This document shows positions 1 to 7,800 of a DNA stretch of 27,139 nucleotides, piece by piece; the first letter of the stretch is position 1; each line of letters opens with the position of its first letter. Below the pieces are notes generated by a model that ran no database searches, had not been told where the DNA came from, and saw only the letters and a list, made by a program, of their open reading frames with translations. Where the stretch lies: NCBI GenBank assembly GCA_001801405.1, contig MGXQ01000071.1, positions 1 through 27,139 on the forward strand. Reading direction: 5' to 3'. Origin of the DNA: Gammaproteobacteria bacterium RIFCSPHIGHO2_02_FULL_42_13 (GTDB lineage Bacteria > Pseudomonadota > Gammaproteobacteria > UBA12402). Made by a program: the position numbers and the translations under genes.

Positions 1-135
1 CGTCGACATTCGCTCGCAGTGGCACCATGCACCATGTTTCCTGCGTCTGCTGATGATGGTGGAGGAGACATCGCTGATGATGGTGTATCGACCGCCGTCA
101 TCATGCCTGCTGTATTACATAGCTAATCCATGTGA
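1..135. other. Left-edge stretch, unassigned
   Basis: No gene can be assigned with confidence. A reading frame on the plus strand is open from the edge to a stop at 124-126 (41 codons), and a minus-strand frame starts with tandem ATGs at 104-99 and runs off the edge (34 codons, rich in Ala, Ser and Pro). Either could be the end or start of a neighbouring gene, or neither. The stretch contains short direct repeats: CTGATGATGGTG at 50-61 and 74-85, and CACCATG at 23-29 and 30-36. These repeats may by themselves keep the frames open. Confidence 0.3.
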
Positions 136-714
136 TCAACGGGATTTGTCATGAACAAAAGTCCAATTGATTATTCTCCAAAATTCTTCTAAATATTTTG
201 CGCGGGCATTGCGATAATCGATGTAATACGCATGTTCCCAGATATCGCATGTTAATAGTGGTTTTTTGTTGTCCGTTAAGGGGTTGTTTGCATTGCTGGT
301 GTTGACGATTTCTAATGTGCCGTCGGTGTTTTTAACGAGCCAAGTCCAGCCTGAGCCGAAATTTCCCATTGCCTTTTCAATGAAGGCAGTTTTGAATTGT
401 TCCATTGAGCCAAATGTTTTTGTGATGGCCGTGTCGAGTGCGTCAGGGATATGGGTTTTATTAGGCGTTAAGCATTGCCAATAAAAACTATGGTTCCAAA
501 TTTGTGCGGCGTTATTGAAAATGCCGCCCGATGCTTTTTTGATTATGTCTTCTAACGAATTAACATTTTCAAATGCTGTTCCCTTGACTAAATCATTTAA
601 TTTATTCACATAGGCTTGGTGGTGTTTGCCATAATGGTATTCGATTGTTTCAGCCGAAATATGCGGGACGAGTGCATCTTTTTTATAAGGTAAAGGCGGT
701 AAGGTAAACGACAT
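136..714 (-). CDS. sodB: Superoxide dismutase [Fe], SodB
   Basis: Converts superoxide to oxygen and hydrogen peroxide in the cytoplasm. The 192-residue protein has the usual length of bacterial Fe-SOD. All four metal ligands are visible: His27 in HYGKHH, His75 in WNHSFYW, and Asp157 and His161 in DIWEHAYY. The Gln in NNAAQIWNHSFYW is the outer-sphere residue typical of the iron rather than the manganese enzyme. The start at 714 is chosen because GGAG lies about 8 nt upstream and the protein begins MSFTLPPLPY as in the family; a frame extending to 822 would translate through the promoter. The gene diverges from the pentose phosphate operon. Nothing in the sequence shows whether iron or redox regulators control it. 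The assignment is secure. Confidence 0.96.
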   Translation of the reverse strand: MSFTLPPLPYKKDALVPHISAETIEYHYGKHHQAYVNKLNDLVKGTAFENVNSLEDIIKKASGGIFNNAAQIWNHSFYWQCLTPNKTHIPDALDTAITKTFGSMEQFKTAFIEKAMGNFGSGWTWLVKNTDGTLEIVNTSNANNPLTDNKKPLLTCDIWEHAYYIDYRNARAKYLEEFWRIINWTFVHDKSR

Positions 715-744
715 ATTGAGCCTCCAGTTGTTTTGAGTGGAAGC

Positions 745-773
745 AGTATAACACAGACGCATGATTTTAGAAA
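745..773 (-). promoter_or_regulatory. Probable sodB promoter
   Basis: On the minus strand a -10 box TATACT (750-745) sits 17 nt after a weak -35 TTTCTA (773-768). It would start transcription near 738, about 24 nt before the sodB start codon, leaving just enough leader for the ribosome binding site. The -10 is close to consensus but the -35 matches only partly, so the exact start site is uncertain. Confidence 0.45.
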
Positions 774-805
774 TGATGAAAAAATACGCAGAGATATACT
801 TATAC

Positions 806-834
806 TTGACCGTTGGATCCACCCACTATATCCT
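806..834 (+). promoter_or_regulatory. Probable promoter of the pentose phosphate operon
   Basis: TTGACC (806-811), 17 nt spacer, TATCCT (829-834), upstream of the GTG start at 871. The -35 matches 5 of 6 consensus bases and the -10 matches 4 of 6. Alternative -10-like boxes TATACT occur just upstream (795-800 and 801-806) without convincing -35 partners. The sodB and gnd promoters lie back to back within about 150 nt. Confidence 0.4.
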
Positions 835-870
835 AAGTTCATTATTTTTTTATGTGTAGGAGATAAAACC

Positions 871-1770
871 GTGGATATAGGTGTGATTGGTTTGGGTCGT
901 ATGGGCATGAACATGGTGTTTCGCTTGCTAGAAGGGCGGCACCGTGTGGTGGCGTATAATCGCAGTTCCGAAAAAGTGGGTATCGCGGTATCGAAAGGGG
1001 CGCAGGGCGCGAAAACCTTAGAAGAATTGGTTAAAGCATTGCCGACCCCACGCGTTGTGTGGATGATGGTGCCCGCAGGACAAGCGACGACGGATATGCT
1101 CGATCAACTTTTTCCATTGTTATCGCTCGGCGATATTGTTGTTGATGGCGGTAATTCAAATTATAAAGACTCGATGGCGCGCGCGCTGTTATGCAAAAAA
1201 CATAAGCTTCATTTTTTAGATATTGGCGTGAGTGGTGGCGTGTGGGGATTAAAAATCGGTTATTGTATAATGGCCGGTGGTGAGAAAAAGATTTTTGATT
1301 ATGTTGAGCCCTTATTAAAAACATTGGCTCCGCCCGATGGGTATGCCTATATGGGCGATCATGGTTCAGGCCATTATGTTAAAATGATTCATAATGGAAT
1401 TGAGTATGCGTTATTGCAAGCGTATGGCGAAGGGTTTGAAATTTTAAAAGCAAAAAAAGAATTTAATTTAGATTTACATAAAATTGCACATTTATGGAAT
1501 CAGGGAAGTGTTGTGCGTTCTTGGTTGTTAGAGTTGGCCGAAAATGCTTTATCGGATGATCCAACGTTAGAGCTGATTCAAGGTTATGTTGAAGATTCTG
1601 GCGAAGGTCGTTGGACGGTGCAAGAAGCGATTGATCAAGATGTCGATGCGCCAACGATTGTGTTGTCATTGTTGCAGCGATTTCGTTCTCGAAAGTCCGA
1701 GTCATTTAGTGCAAAATTTATTGCCGCATTGCGTAACCAGTTTGGCGGCCATGCGGTAAAGAAAAAGTAG
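871..1770 (+). CDS. gnd: 6-phosphogluconate dehydrogenase, decarboxylating, short form
   Basis: Oxidatively decarboxylates 6-phosphogluconate to ribulose-5-phosphate in the third step of the oxidative pentose phosphate pathway. At 299 residues it belongs to the short 6PGDH class (about 300 residues, like B. subtilis YqeC), not the ~470-residue enterobacterial Gnd. Visible are the N-terminal nucleotide-binding loop GLGRMG (residues 6-11), DGGNSNYKDS, SGGVWGL, the KMIHNGIEY active-site helix, and a C-terminal RNQFGGHAV. The GTG start at 871 is chosen because TAGGAG lies 7-8 nt upstream and the Rossmann strand starts right after it; the frame open to 733 would read through the sodB promoter. It is followed after 9 nt by zwf. 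Cofactor preference (NAD or NADP) cannot be told from the sequence by eye. Confidence 0.93.
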   Translation: MDIGVIGLGRMGMNMVFRLLEGRHRVVAYNRSSEKVGIAVSKGAQGAKTLEELVKALPTPRVVWMMVPAGQATTDMLDQLFPLLSLGDIVVDGGNSNYKDSMARALLCKKHKLHFLDIGVSGGVWGLKIGYCIMAGGEKKIFDYVEPLLKTLAPPDGYAYMGDHGSGHYVKMIHNGIEYALLQAYGEGFEILKAKKEFNLDLHKIAHLWNQGSVVRSWLLELAENALSDDPTLELIQGYVEDSGEGRWTVQEAIDQDVDAPTIVLSLLQRFRSRKSESFSAKFIAALRNQFGGHAVKKK

Positions 1771-1779
1771 GGAGAAATT

Positions 1780-3321
1780 ATGTCAAGACAATCACCCAAG
1801 GTAATTAGAAGCCAATTTTTATCGGTTTGTAAAATGAATGATTCATTTAAGCCGGGACCGTTTTTAATGATTGTATTTGGTGGTGCGGGTGATTTAAGTC
1901 GTCGTAAATTATTGCCGGCATTATATCATTTGTATCGTGATGAACAGATTACGAATTTTATTATTTTGGGGGTGGGGCGCACAGAACGTTCAGATGAAGA
2001 ATATCGTGTTGAAATGGGCGAGTATGTGTCTAAATATTCTGGCGATCTTTTTGAAAAAGTCAAATGGGATGCCTTTGCCAGTCATTTGCGTTATATCTCG
2101 GGCGATGTGAGCGATGCAAAGCTCTACGTAGAATTACGCACGCAGACCGACAGTCTCATGAAAAAAGTAGGCATTGATAATCTCTTATATTATTTGTCTG
2201 TGCCGATTGGGGTTGTATCAGTGATTATTGATCATATGGCGCAGCAGAAGATTTGGTTAACGCAAAAACAATCAAAAGTGATTATTGAAAAGCCATTTGG
2301 CAAAGATCGTGATTCAGCAAAAGCGTTGAATACAAAAGTGCTGGAAGTTTTTGAAGAATCACAGATCTATCGTATTGATCATTATCTCGGAAAAGAAACG
2401 GTACAAAATATTTTGTTTTTTCGCTTTGCCAATAGTATTTTTGAACCGATTTGGAAGCGCAATTATATCGATCACATTGAAATTTCAGTGACTGAAACCG
2501 AAGGTGTTGGGACGCGAGGAGATTTTTATGAGGAGTCGGGCATCATTCGTGATGTGGTCCAAAATCATTTGTTGCAATTGGTATCTTTGGTTGCGATGGA
2601 GCCGCCGGTTGGGTTTGAAGCGAATTTAATTCGTGATGAAAAATTAAAAGTATACCGTTCCATACGACAATTTACGCCAGAAGAAATTGCGCAAAATACT
2701 GTGATTGGGCAATATGGTGCAGGCACTGTTGCTGAAAAGATCGCCGTCGCCTATCGGAAAGAATCGAAAGTTAATACAAAATCAGTGACGCCCACGTTTT
2801 TTGCGGGTCGATTTTTTGTCGATAACTGGCGTTTAGCGGGCGTGCCTATTTATGTGCGTACTGGCAAGCGGTTGAAAAAACGAGTCACTGAATTGGTGGT
2901 TTATTTTAAACATCCGCCGTTGAAATTATTAGGATGCGGACATGAAGAAATGCCGCCCAATGCGGTGGTGATGAGTATTACGCCGCATGAATCAATTAAT
3001 ATTTGTTTTAGTGTTAAGTTGCCGGGCATGGTGGATCGTGCTTATCCGGTTAAAATGTCATTTGATTATCAAGAAACCTTTGGTCGGGATTACTCGCCTT
3101 ACGAACGCTTGCTGATTGATTGCATGAAGGGCGATCAAACGTTATTTCCGGGTGCGGAGGAAATTGAGTGCATGTGGTCGATTGTCGATCCCATTATTCG
3201 CTATTGGGAGGAAAAAGGCGATAAACATCTGCCGATTTATGAAGCGGGTACGTGGGGGCCTGAATCTGCGGATCGATTGATGCAAGAAGATGGCAATGAA
3301 TGGCGTTGTTATGACGAATAA
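1780..3321 (+). CDS. zwf: Glucose-6-phosphate 1-dehydrogenase
   Basis: Oxidises glucose-6-phosphate to 6-phosphogluconolactone, the entry step of the oxidative pentose phosphate branch. The 513-residue length is normal for the family. Visible are the dinucleotide fingerprint FGGAGDLSRRKL (about 33-44), EKPFGKD (170-176), and the substrate/catalytic signature RIDHYLGKE (about 198-206) with its conserved His. The start at 1780 has GGGAG about 7 nt upstream and gives an N-terminal tail of some 25 residues before the first strand, slightly long for the family; a start at the internal Met20 is possible. The gene lies between gnd and pgl and its 3' end overlaps pgl, so the three are very probably one mRNA. 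Confidence 0.96.
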   Translation: MSRQSPKVIRSQFLSVCKMNDSFKPGPFLMIVFGGAGDLSRRKLLPALYHLYRDEQITNFIILGVGRTERSDEEYRVEMGEYVSKYSGDLFEKVKWDAFASHLRYISGDVSDAKLYVELRTQTDSLMKKVGIDNLLYYLSVPIGVVSVIIDHMAQQKIWLTQKQSKVIIEKPFGKDRDSAKALNTKVLEVFEESQIYRIDHYLGKETVQNILFFRFANSIFEPIWKRNYIDHIEISVTETEGVGTRGDFYEESGIIRDVVQNHLLQLVSLVAMEPPVGFEANLIRDEKLKVYRSIRQFTPEEIAQNTVIGQYGAGTVAEKIAVAYRKESKVNTKSVTPTFFAGRFFVDNWRLAGVPIYVRTGKRLKKRVTELVVYFKHPPLKLLGCGHEEMPPNAVVMSITPHESINICFSVKLPGMVDRAYPVKMSFDYQETFGRDYSPYERLLIDCMKGDQTLFPGAEEIECMWSIVDPIIRYWEEKGDKHLPIYEAGTWGPESADRLMQEDGNEWRCYDE

Positions 3322-4033
3322 AGACATATTGGTTTTAGATAATGTTGATGTGATGGCTGAATTTATGGTTCAGCGTTTTGTTGAGCGGTATGAAGAGGCG
3401 TTATCTGCGCGGAATCAATTTGTTGTTGCGCTATCAGGCGGCAATGCGCCCGTTAAATTTTATCAAATGCTTGCAACCGATGACAAAATTGATTGGCGTA
3501 AAGTGCATATTTTTTTAGTGGATGAACGTTTTGTTGCATTGGATCATGACGATAATAATTACCATTTGTTACATGTTAATTTATTAGATCATGTTAAATT
3601 GCCCGAAAAAAACCGTCATTATGTGCCTATCGTTGATTCAGTTGTGGAGTCTGCGCGTCAATATGAAAAACAAGTCGACGATTTCTTTGAAACGTCAGAC
3701 AAACAATGGCCGCAATTTGATTTAATTATGTTGGGCGTGGGGTTGGATGGTCATACGGCATCGTTGTTTCCCGATAGCGCTGAGTTATTAGAAAAAACAC
3801 ATCGTGTTGTTGCGGTTGAAACATCACATGCGAATTATCAGCGCGTTACCATCACATTGCCAGTTATTAATAATGCGCGTCATGTGATTTTTTATGTGAG
3901 TGGTGCTGCAAAAAAAGAGATTATGCATCGCATTATAGATAATGCAGATCAATCCTTGCCGGCATCACATGTTGCGCCGACACATGGAACACTAACTTTT
4001 ATTTTAGACCGTTTTGCAGCTCAGAGCTGCTGA
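3296..4033 (+). CDS. pgl: 6-phosphogluconolactonase
   Basis: Hydrolyses 6-phosphogluconolactone to 6-phosphogluconate, the second step of the pathway, between Zwf and Gnd. About 245 residues, as usual for the DevB/Pgl family of the sugar isomerase fold. Visible signatures are ALSGGNAPVKFY near the N-terminus, FLVDERFVALDHDDNNY, and LGVGLDGHTASLFPDS with the catalytic-region His. The start overlaps the end of zwf. ATGs at 3290, 3296 and 3311 are possible; 3296 is preferred because AAGAAG lies 6 nt upstream. The last five codons (Ala-Ala-Gln-Ser-Cys) are contributed by the first copy of a palindromic repeat (4016-4030), so the natural C-terminus may have been replaced by the repeat. Confidence 0.93.
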   Translation: MNGVVMTNKDILVLDNVDVMAEFMVQRFVERYEEALSARNQFVVALSGGNAPVKFYQMLATDDKIDWRKVHIFLVDERFVALDHDDNNYHLLHVNLLDHVKLPEKNRHYVPIVDSVVESARQYEKQVDDFFETSDKQWPQFDLIMLGVGLDGHTASLFPDSAELLEKTHRVVAVETSHANYQRVTITLPVINNARHVIFYVSGAAKKEIMHRIIDNADQSLPASHVAPTHGTLTFILDRFAAQSC

Positions 4034-4186
4034 AATTACCCTCCCTAGAAGACTTGCTCTGACTCTCTGCGAGCAGCTCAGAGCTGCGCGGATTAAAATT
4101 TTGTAAGCATTTTCGTCGTCTGAAGCTCAGAGCTGCGAGGAGCCTTAAAATCCTTGCTATGACTGGTGTTCCTCAGCTCAGAGCTG
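4016..4186. repeat. Four-copy palindromic repeat array between pgl and tsaB
   Basis: The palindrome AGCTC-A-GAGCT occurs four times, with cores at 4018-4028, 4075-4085, 4124-4134 and 4175-4185. The first two copies are extended to GCAGCTCAGAGCTGC, and the fourth to CAGCTCAGAGCTG. Core-to-core distances are 57, 49 and 51 nt. The spacers are partly related: CTTGCT[C/A]TGACT occurs exactly 22 nt before cores 2 and 4 (4053-4064 and 4153-4164), and TTAAAAT 30-31 nt before cores 3 and 4. This suggests decayed tandem duplication of a ~50-nt unit. Copy 1 lies in the pgl coding end. I saw no further copy elsewhere in the window. Function unknown. Confidence 0.85.
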
Positions 4187-4192
4187 TATACT
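4187..4192 (+). promoter_or_regulatory. Possible -10 box of tsaB
   Basis: TATACT lies directly after the fourth palindrome and ends only 7 nt before the tsaB ATG at 4200. If used, transcription would begin at or next to the start codon and give a leaderless mRNA, which would fit the absence of a ribosome binding site before tsaB. The -35 region (TGGTGT, 4164-4169) is a poor match, and the palindrome would occupy the spacer like an operator. Weakly supported. Confidence 0.3.
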
Positions 4193-4199
4193 CGCGATC

Positions 4200-4865
4200 A
4201 TGAAAATTCTTTCACTTGATACCTCTACATCCGCTTGCTCTGTGGCGTTAATGGTGGACGACCAGATCAGCACTCATTTTTCGATTGCCCCGCGACAGCA
4301 CGCTAAACTGATTTTGCCTATAATTGATAAATTATTGAACGACGCTGAGTTGTCTCTGTCAAATCTTGATGGCATTGCTTTTTGCCGGGGACCGGGTTCA
4401 TTTACTGGCATTCGATTGGCGGCGAGTGTGGTACAAGGATTGGCATACGGTGCAGATTTGCCGGTGATTCCAGTATCAACGTTAGCAGCGATGGCGTTGG
4501 GTGCCTATCGAAAATTTGGTGTGTCACGCGTGTTGCCAGCACTGGATGCAAAAATGGGTCAAGTTTATTGGGCAGCATATCATGTTGTTGATGAAAAAAC
4601 CGTTGAAGCGATGATGGCTGATTCTCTTGCCGATCCTGATCAGATGGTGATGCGAAGCGAAGGGGAATGGATCGGTGTCGGTGATGGTTGGCGATCTTAT
4701 GATTTCAAAGTGTGGTGTAGTAAGCCCCTGGTCGTCGTGCATCCAGAATTTTATCCACAAGCGAGAAGCATGTTGGCGTTTGCGGCGGATCAATTACAAA
4801 AAGGAAAAGGAATACAAGCGTGTCATGTATTGCCGATATATCTACGTGATGACGTTGTATCATAA
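4200..4865 (+). CDS. tsaB: tRNA threonylcarbamoyladenosine synthesis protein TsaB
   Basis: TsaB partners TsaD and TsaE in transferring threonylcarbamoyl to A37 of ANN-decoding tRNAs. The 221-residue protein is of the ASKHA (Gcp/YeaZ) fold: it starts MKILSLDTSTSACSVAL, has HAKLILPIID in helix 1, then CRGPGSFTGIRLA and the strand/helix VLPALDAKMGQVYWAAY, all typical of TsaB. Length matches the family (about 220-230). There is no clear Shine-Dalgarno sequence; the ATG follows a repeat copy and a TATACT box. The downstream gene starts 6 nt after its stop, so the two are probably co-transcribed although functionally unrelated. Confidence 0.94.
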   Translation: MKILSLDTSTSACSVALMVDDQISTHFSIAPRQHAKLILPIIDKLLNDAELSLSNLDGIAFCRGPGSFTGIRLAASVVQGLAYGADLPVIPVSTLAAMALGAYRKFGVSRVLPALDAKMGQVYWAAYHVVDEKTVEAMMADSLADPDQMVMRSEGEWIGVGDGWRSYDFKVWCSKPLVVVHPEFYPQARSMLAFAADQLQKGKGIQACHVLPIYLRDDVVS

Positions 4866-4871
4866 AAAATA

Positions 4872-7800
4872 ATGTTAACCATACTCGAAAAACAACAGAG
4901 TGATTTATTGCATGTCTTGTCGGATCATGTGCGCGCGAAATATTCCCAGCATGAAGCCGAAATCATTATGCAATTTATTCGACGTTGTTGCGCATCGGTT
5001 GCGCTAGAAGATTTAAGAACGCGCAGTATTGATGATTTATTGTATGTATTGCTTTCTTTATGGCATCACATTCAGGTTCGCTCGCCAGGCCAACTAAAAG
5101 TGCGAGTCTATAATCCAGAATATAAGCGCGATGGTTGGCAATCGACACATACCATGGTGGAAATATCCAATGATGATATGCCTTTTTTGGTGGACTCTGT
5201 GCGTTCAACGATTAATGATCAGAATGTTTTGGTTAATCTGATGATGTATACGGGTGGGATGCAAATCAGACGAGACGAATCATTTAAAATTATCGATGTT
5301 TTATCCGATGAGGCGCAAATAGTGAAGGTTAGCACAGAGGCGCCGATTCACGTTGAATTAGATCGAAAACTAAATGCGGATAAAATTGAAAAATTACAGA
5401 CAGCGCTAGAAAAATCTTTGCAAGATAATATTAAAGCAGTTAACGATTGGTTGCCGATGAAAAAGCATGTTCAGTTGGCGAAACAGTGGTTAACGCCGCG
5501 CGCAGATGGAAAATTTCAGCAAGAAATAAATGAGGCATGTGATTTTTTGGAGTGGATGCTGAGTGAAAATTTTATTTTTTTAGGCGTTCGAGATTATCAT
5601 GTTTTACAAGATAACTGCAAATATGAATTAGTTCCGATTAAAGATTCGGGACTGGGGATTTTGCGCGATACTGATCAGTGTGAATTACCTTGTCATTTTT
5701 TGGATCCTGCTTCGAAGGCATTTCAGTTGGCGATTTCGCCGCGTCCCATTGTGCTGGTAAAAACGGATATTCAATCCAACGTGCGTCGCCGTGATTATAT
5801 GGATTGCGTGATCGTTAAAAAATGGAATGCAGAAGGCAAGGTGATCGGTGAGCGACATTTTGTTGGGTTATATACATCGGTGACCTATCGCACCGATCCT
5901 GCGCAGGTGCCCATTTTGCGTTTTAAAATGCAGCAAATTTTAGAGCGTTCGCAATTGCCGAGTCGGCGCAGTTATGCGTGGCGAGCGATACGAAATATAT
6001 TAGAAGATTTACCACGTGATGATTTATTGCAAGGGGCACGGTCAGAGTTGCTCGAATTATCCAAGGGTATTTTGCATTTGCAAGAGCGTCAGCGTGTGCG
6101 TTTGTTCGTGCGGGAAGATGTATTCAAACGCTTTTATTCCTGTTTGGTGTATGTGCCGCGTGATCATTTTAATACGGAGCTACGTCAAAAAATCGGGCAA
6201 ATTTTAAAAGAAGAGCTAAAGGGGATATCGATTACCTTTGCGACAACTTTTTCTAAATCGGTTTTGGCGCGGATTCATTTTATGGTGTCGGTTGATCCAG
6301 AAGAATTACGACAACCTGATTTTGTCGCGATTGAAAAACGTTTAATCATGGTGACTCGATCGTGGTACGATGATTTTTTGAATGCGCTGATGGCTTGTTA
6401 TGGTGAAGATAAAGCGTTTCATTATGCGGCGCGTTATCGCCAGGCATTCCCGGCGGGGTATAAAGAACAGTTCAGCGCACGCTCAGCGGTATTTGATGTC
6501 CGTTACATGGAAAATCTGACGGCTGATAATCCCTTAGAGATTAATATTTATCAGGATAAAAAAATATTTCACTTTAAATTATTTCGTTGCAATCATCATC
6601 TTCCTTTGTCAGATGTGTTGCCGATGTTTGAAAATTTGGGATTGCGCGTGATGGATGAGTGCCCGCATAAAATTACTTTTTCAAATGGAAAAATCTTGTG
6701 GATTAATGATTTTGAAGTGACGAGCGGCATTGTGCAAAATGTTGATATTGCATTGAACGAAAACAATGTAAAAGACGTATTTAAAGCGGTTTGGGATGGA
6801 CGAGCTGAAAGCGATCGATTTAATCAGTTAATCTTGGTGTCAGGTGTTACTTGGCGCGAAGTGATGATGTTGCGTTCGTATGCCAGATACTTAAAACAAA
6901 TTGGAATTGCTTACAGTCAAACCTATATTGCTGAAACGCTCATTGCAAATGCGGCCATTACAAAGCAATTGGTCGCGCTGTTTCATGTGTGTTTTGACCC
7001 GGCGTTGGCACGAGATATCAACGAGAGTAAATGTATTGAAAATCAGATTGCACACGCATTAAATGATGTAACGAGTTTAGATCAGGATAAAATAATCAGA
7101 CGGTATTTGAATTTATTGCATGCTACACTGCGAACTAATTTTTATCAAAAAACAGAGACAGGCGTGGCAAAGAAATATTTTTCATTCAAATTTGATTCAC
7201 ATAAAATCGCAGAATTGCCCGAGCCTTGGCCGAGATATGAAGTATTTGTGTATTCGCCTGAATTTGAAGGAATACATTTGCGCGCGGCTAAAGTCGCTCG
7301 CGGGGGGGTGCGATGGTCAGATCGTCGCGAGGATTTTCGAACAGAAGTGCTGGGTCTAATGAAAGCGCAACAAGTAAAAAACTCTTTAATTATTCCGCAA
7401 GGTGCTAAAGGTGGTTTCGTCGTTAAATGCCTATTGCCGACGGATGAACGGCAGGTGCGTCGAGATAAAGGCATTGCTTGTTATAAAGATTTTATTCGCG
7501 GCTTGTTAGATATCACCGATAATTTAAAAGGGCAACAAGTGGTTATGCCAAATTCTGTTGTGCGTTATGATGATGACGATTCTTATTTGGTTGTTGCGGC
7601 GGATAAAGGGACGGCTGATTTTTCCGATATTGCCAATCAAGTGTCTCAAGAATATCATTTTTGGTTGGACGATGCGTTTGCGTCAGGAGGCAAAGCGGGC
7701 TATGACCATAAACGCATGGGAATTACTGCGCGCGGTGTATGGGAATCGGTTAAGCGACATTTTTGTACGTTAAATCAAGATATTGAAAATCATGATTTTA

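Noticed and set aside
715..822. N-terminal extension of SodB by 36 residues
   Set aside because: It would translate the promoter region, the added residues do not resemble the family, and the internal Met has a good ribosome binding site.
733..870. N-terminal extension of the 6PGDH
   Set aside because: It overlaps the sodB start region, whereas GTG at 871 has GGAG upstream and begins the Rossmann strand directly.
4016..4186. CRISPR array reading of the repeats between pgl and tsaB
   Set aside because: The repeats are only 11-15 nt, spacers vary from about 36 to 42 nt and resemble each other, and no cas gene is present.
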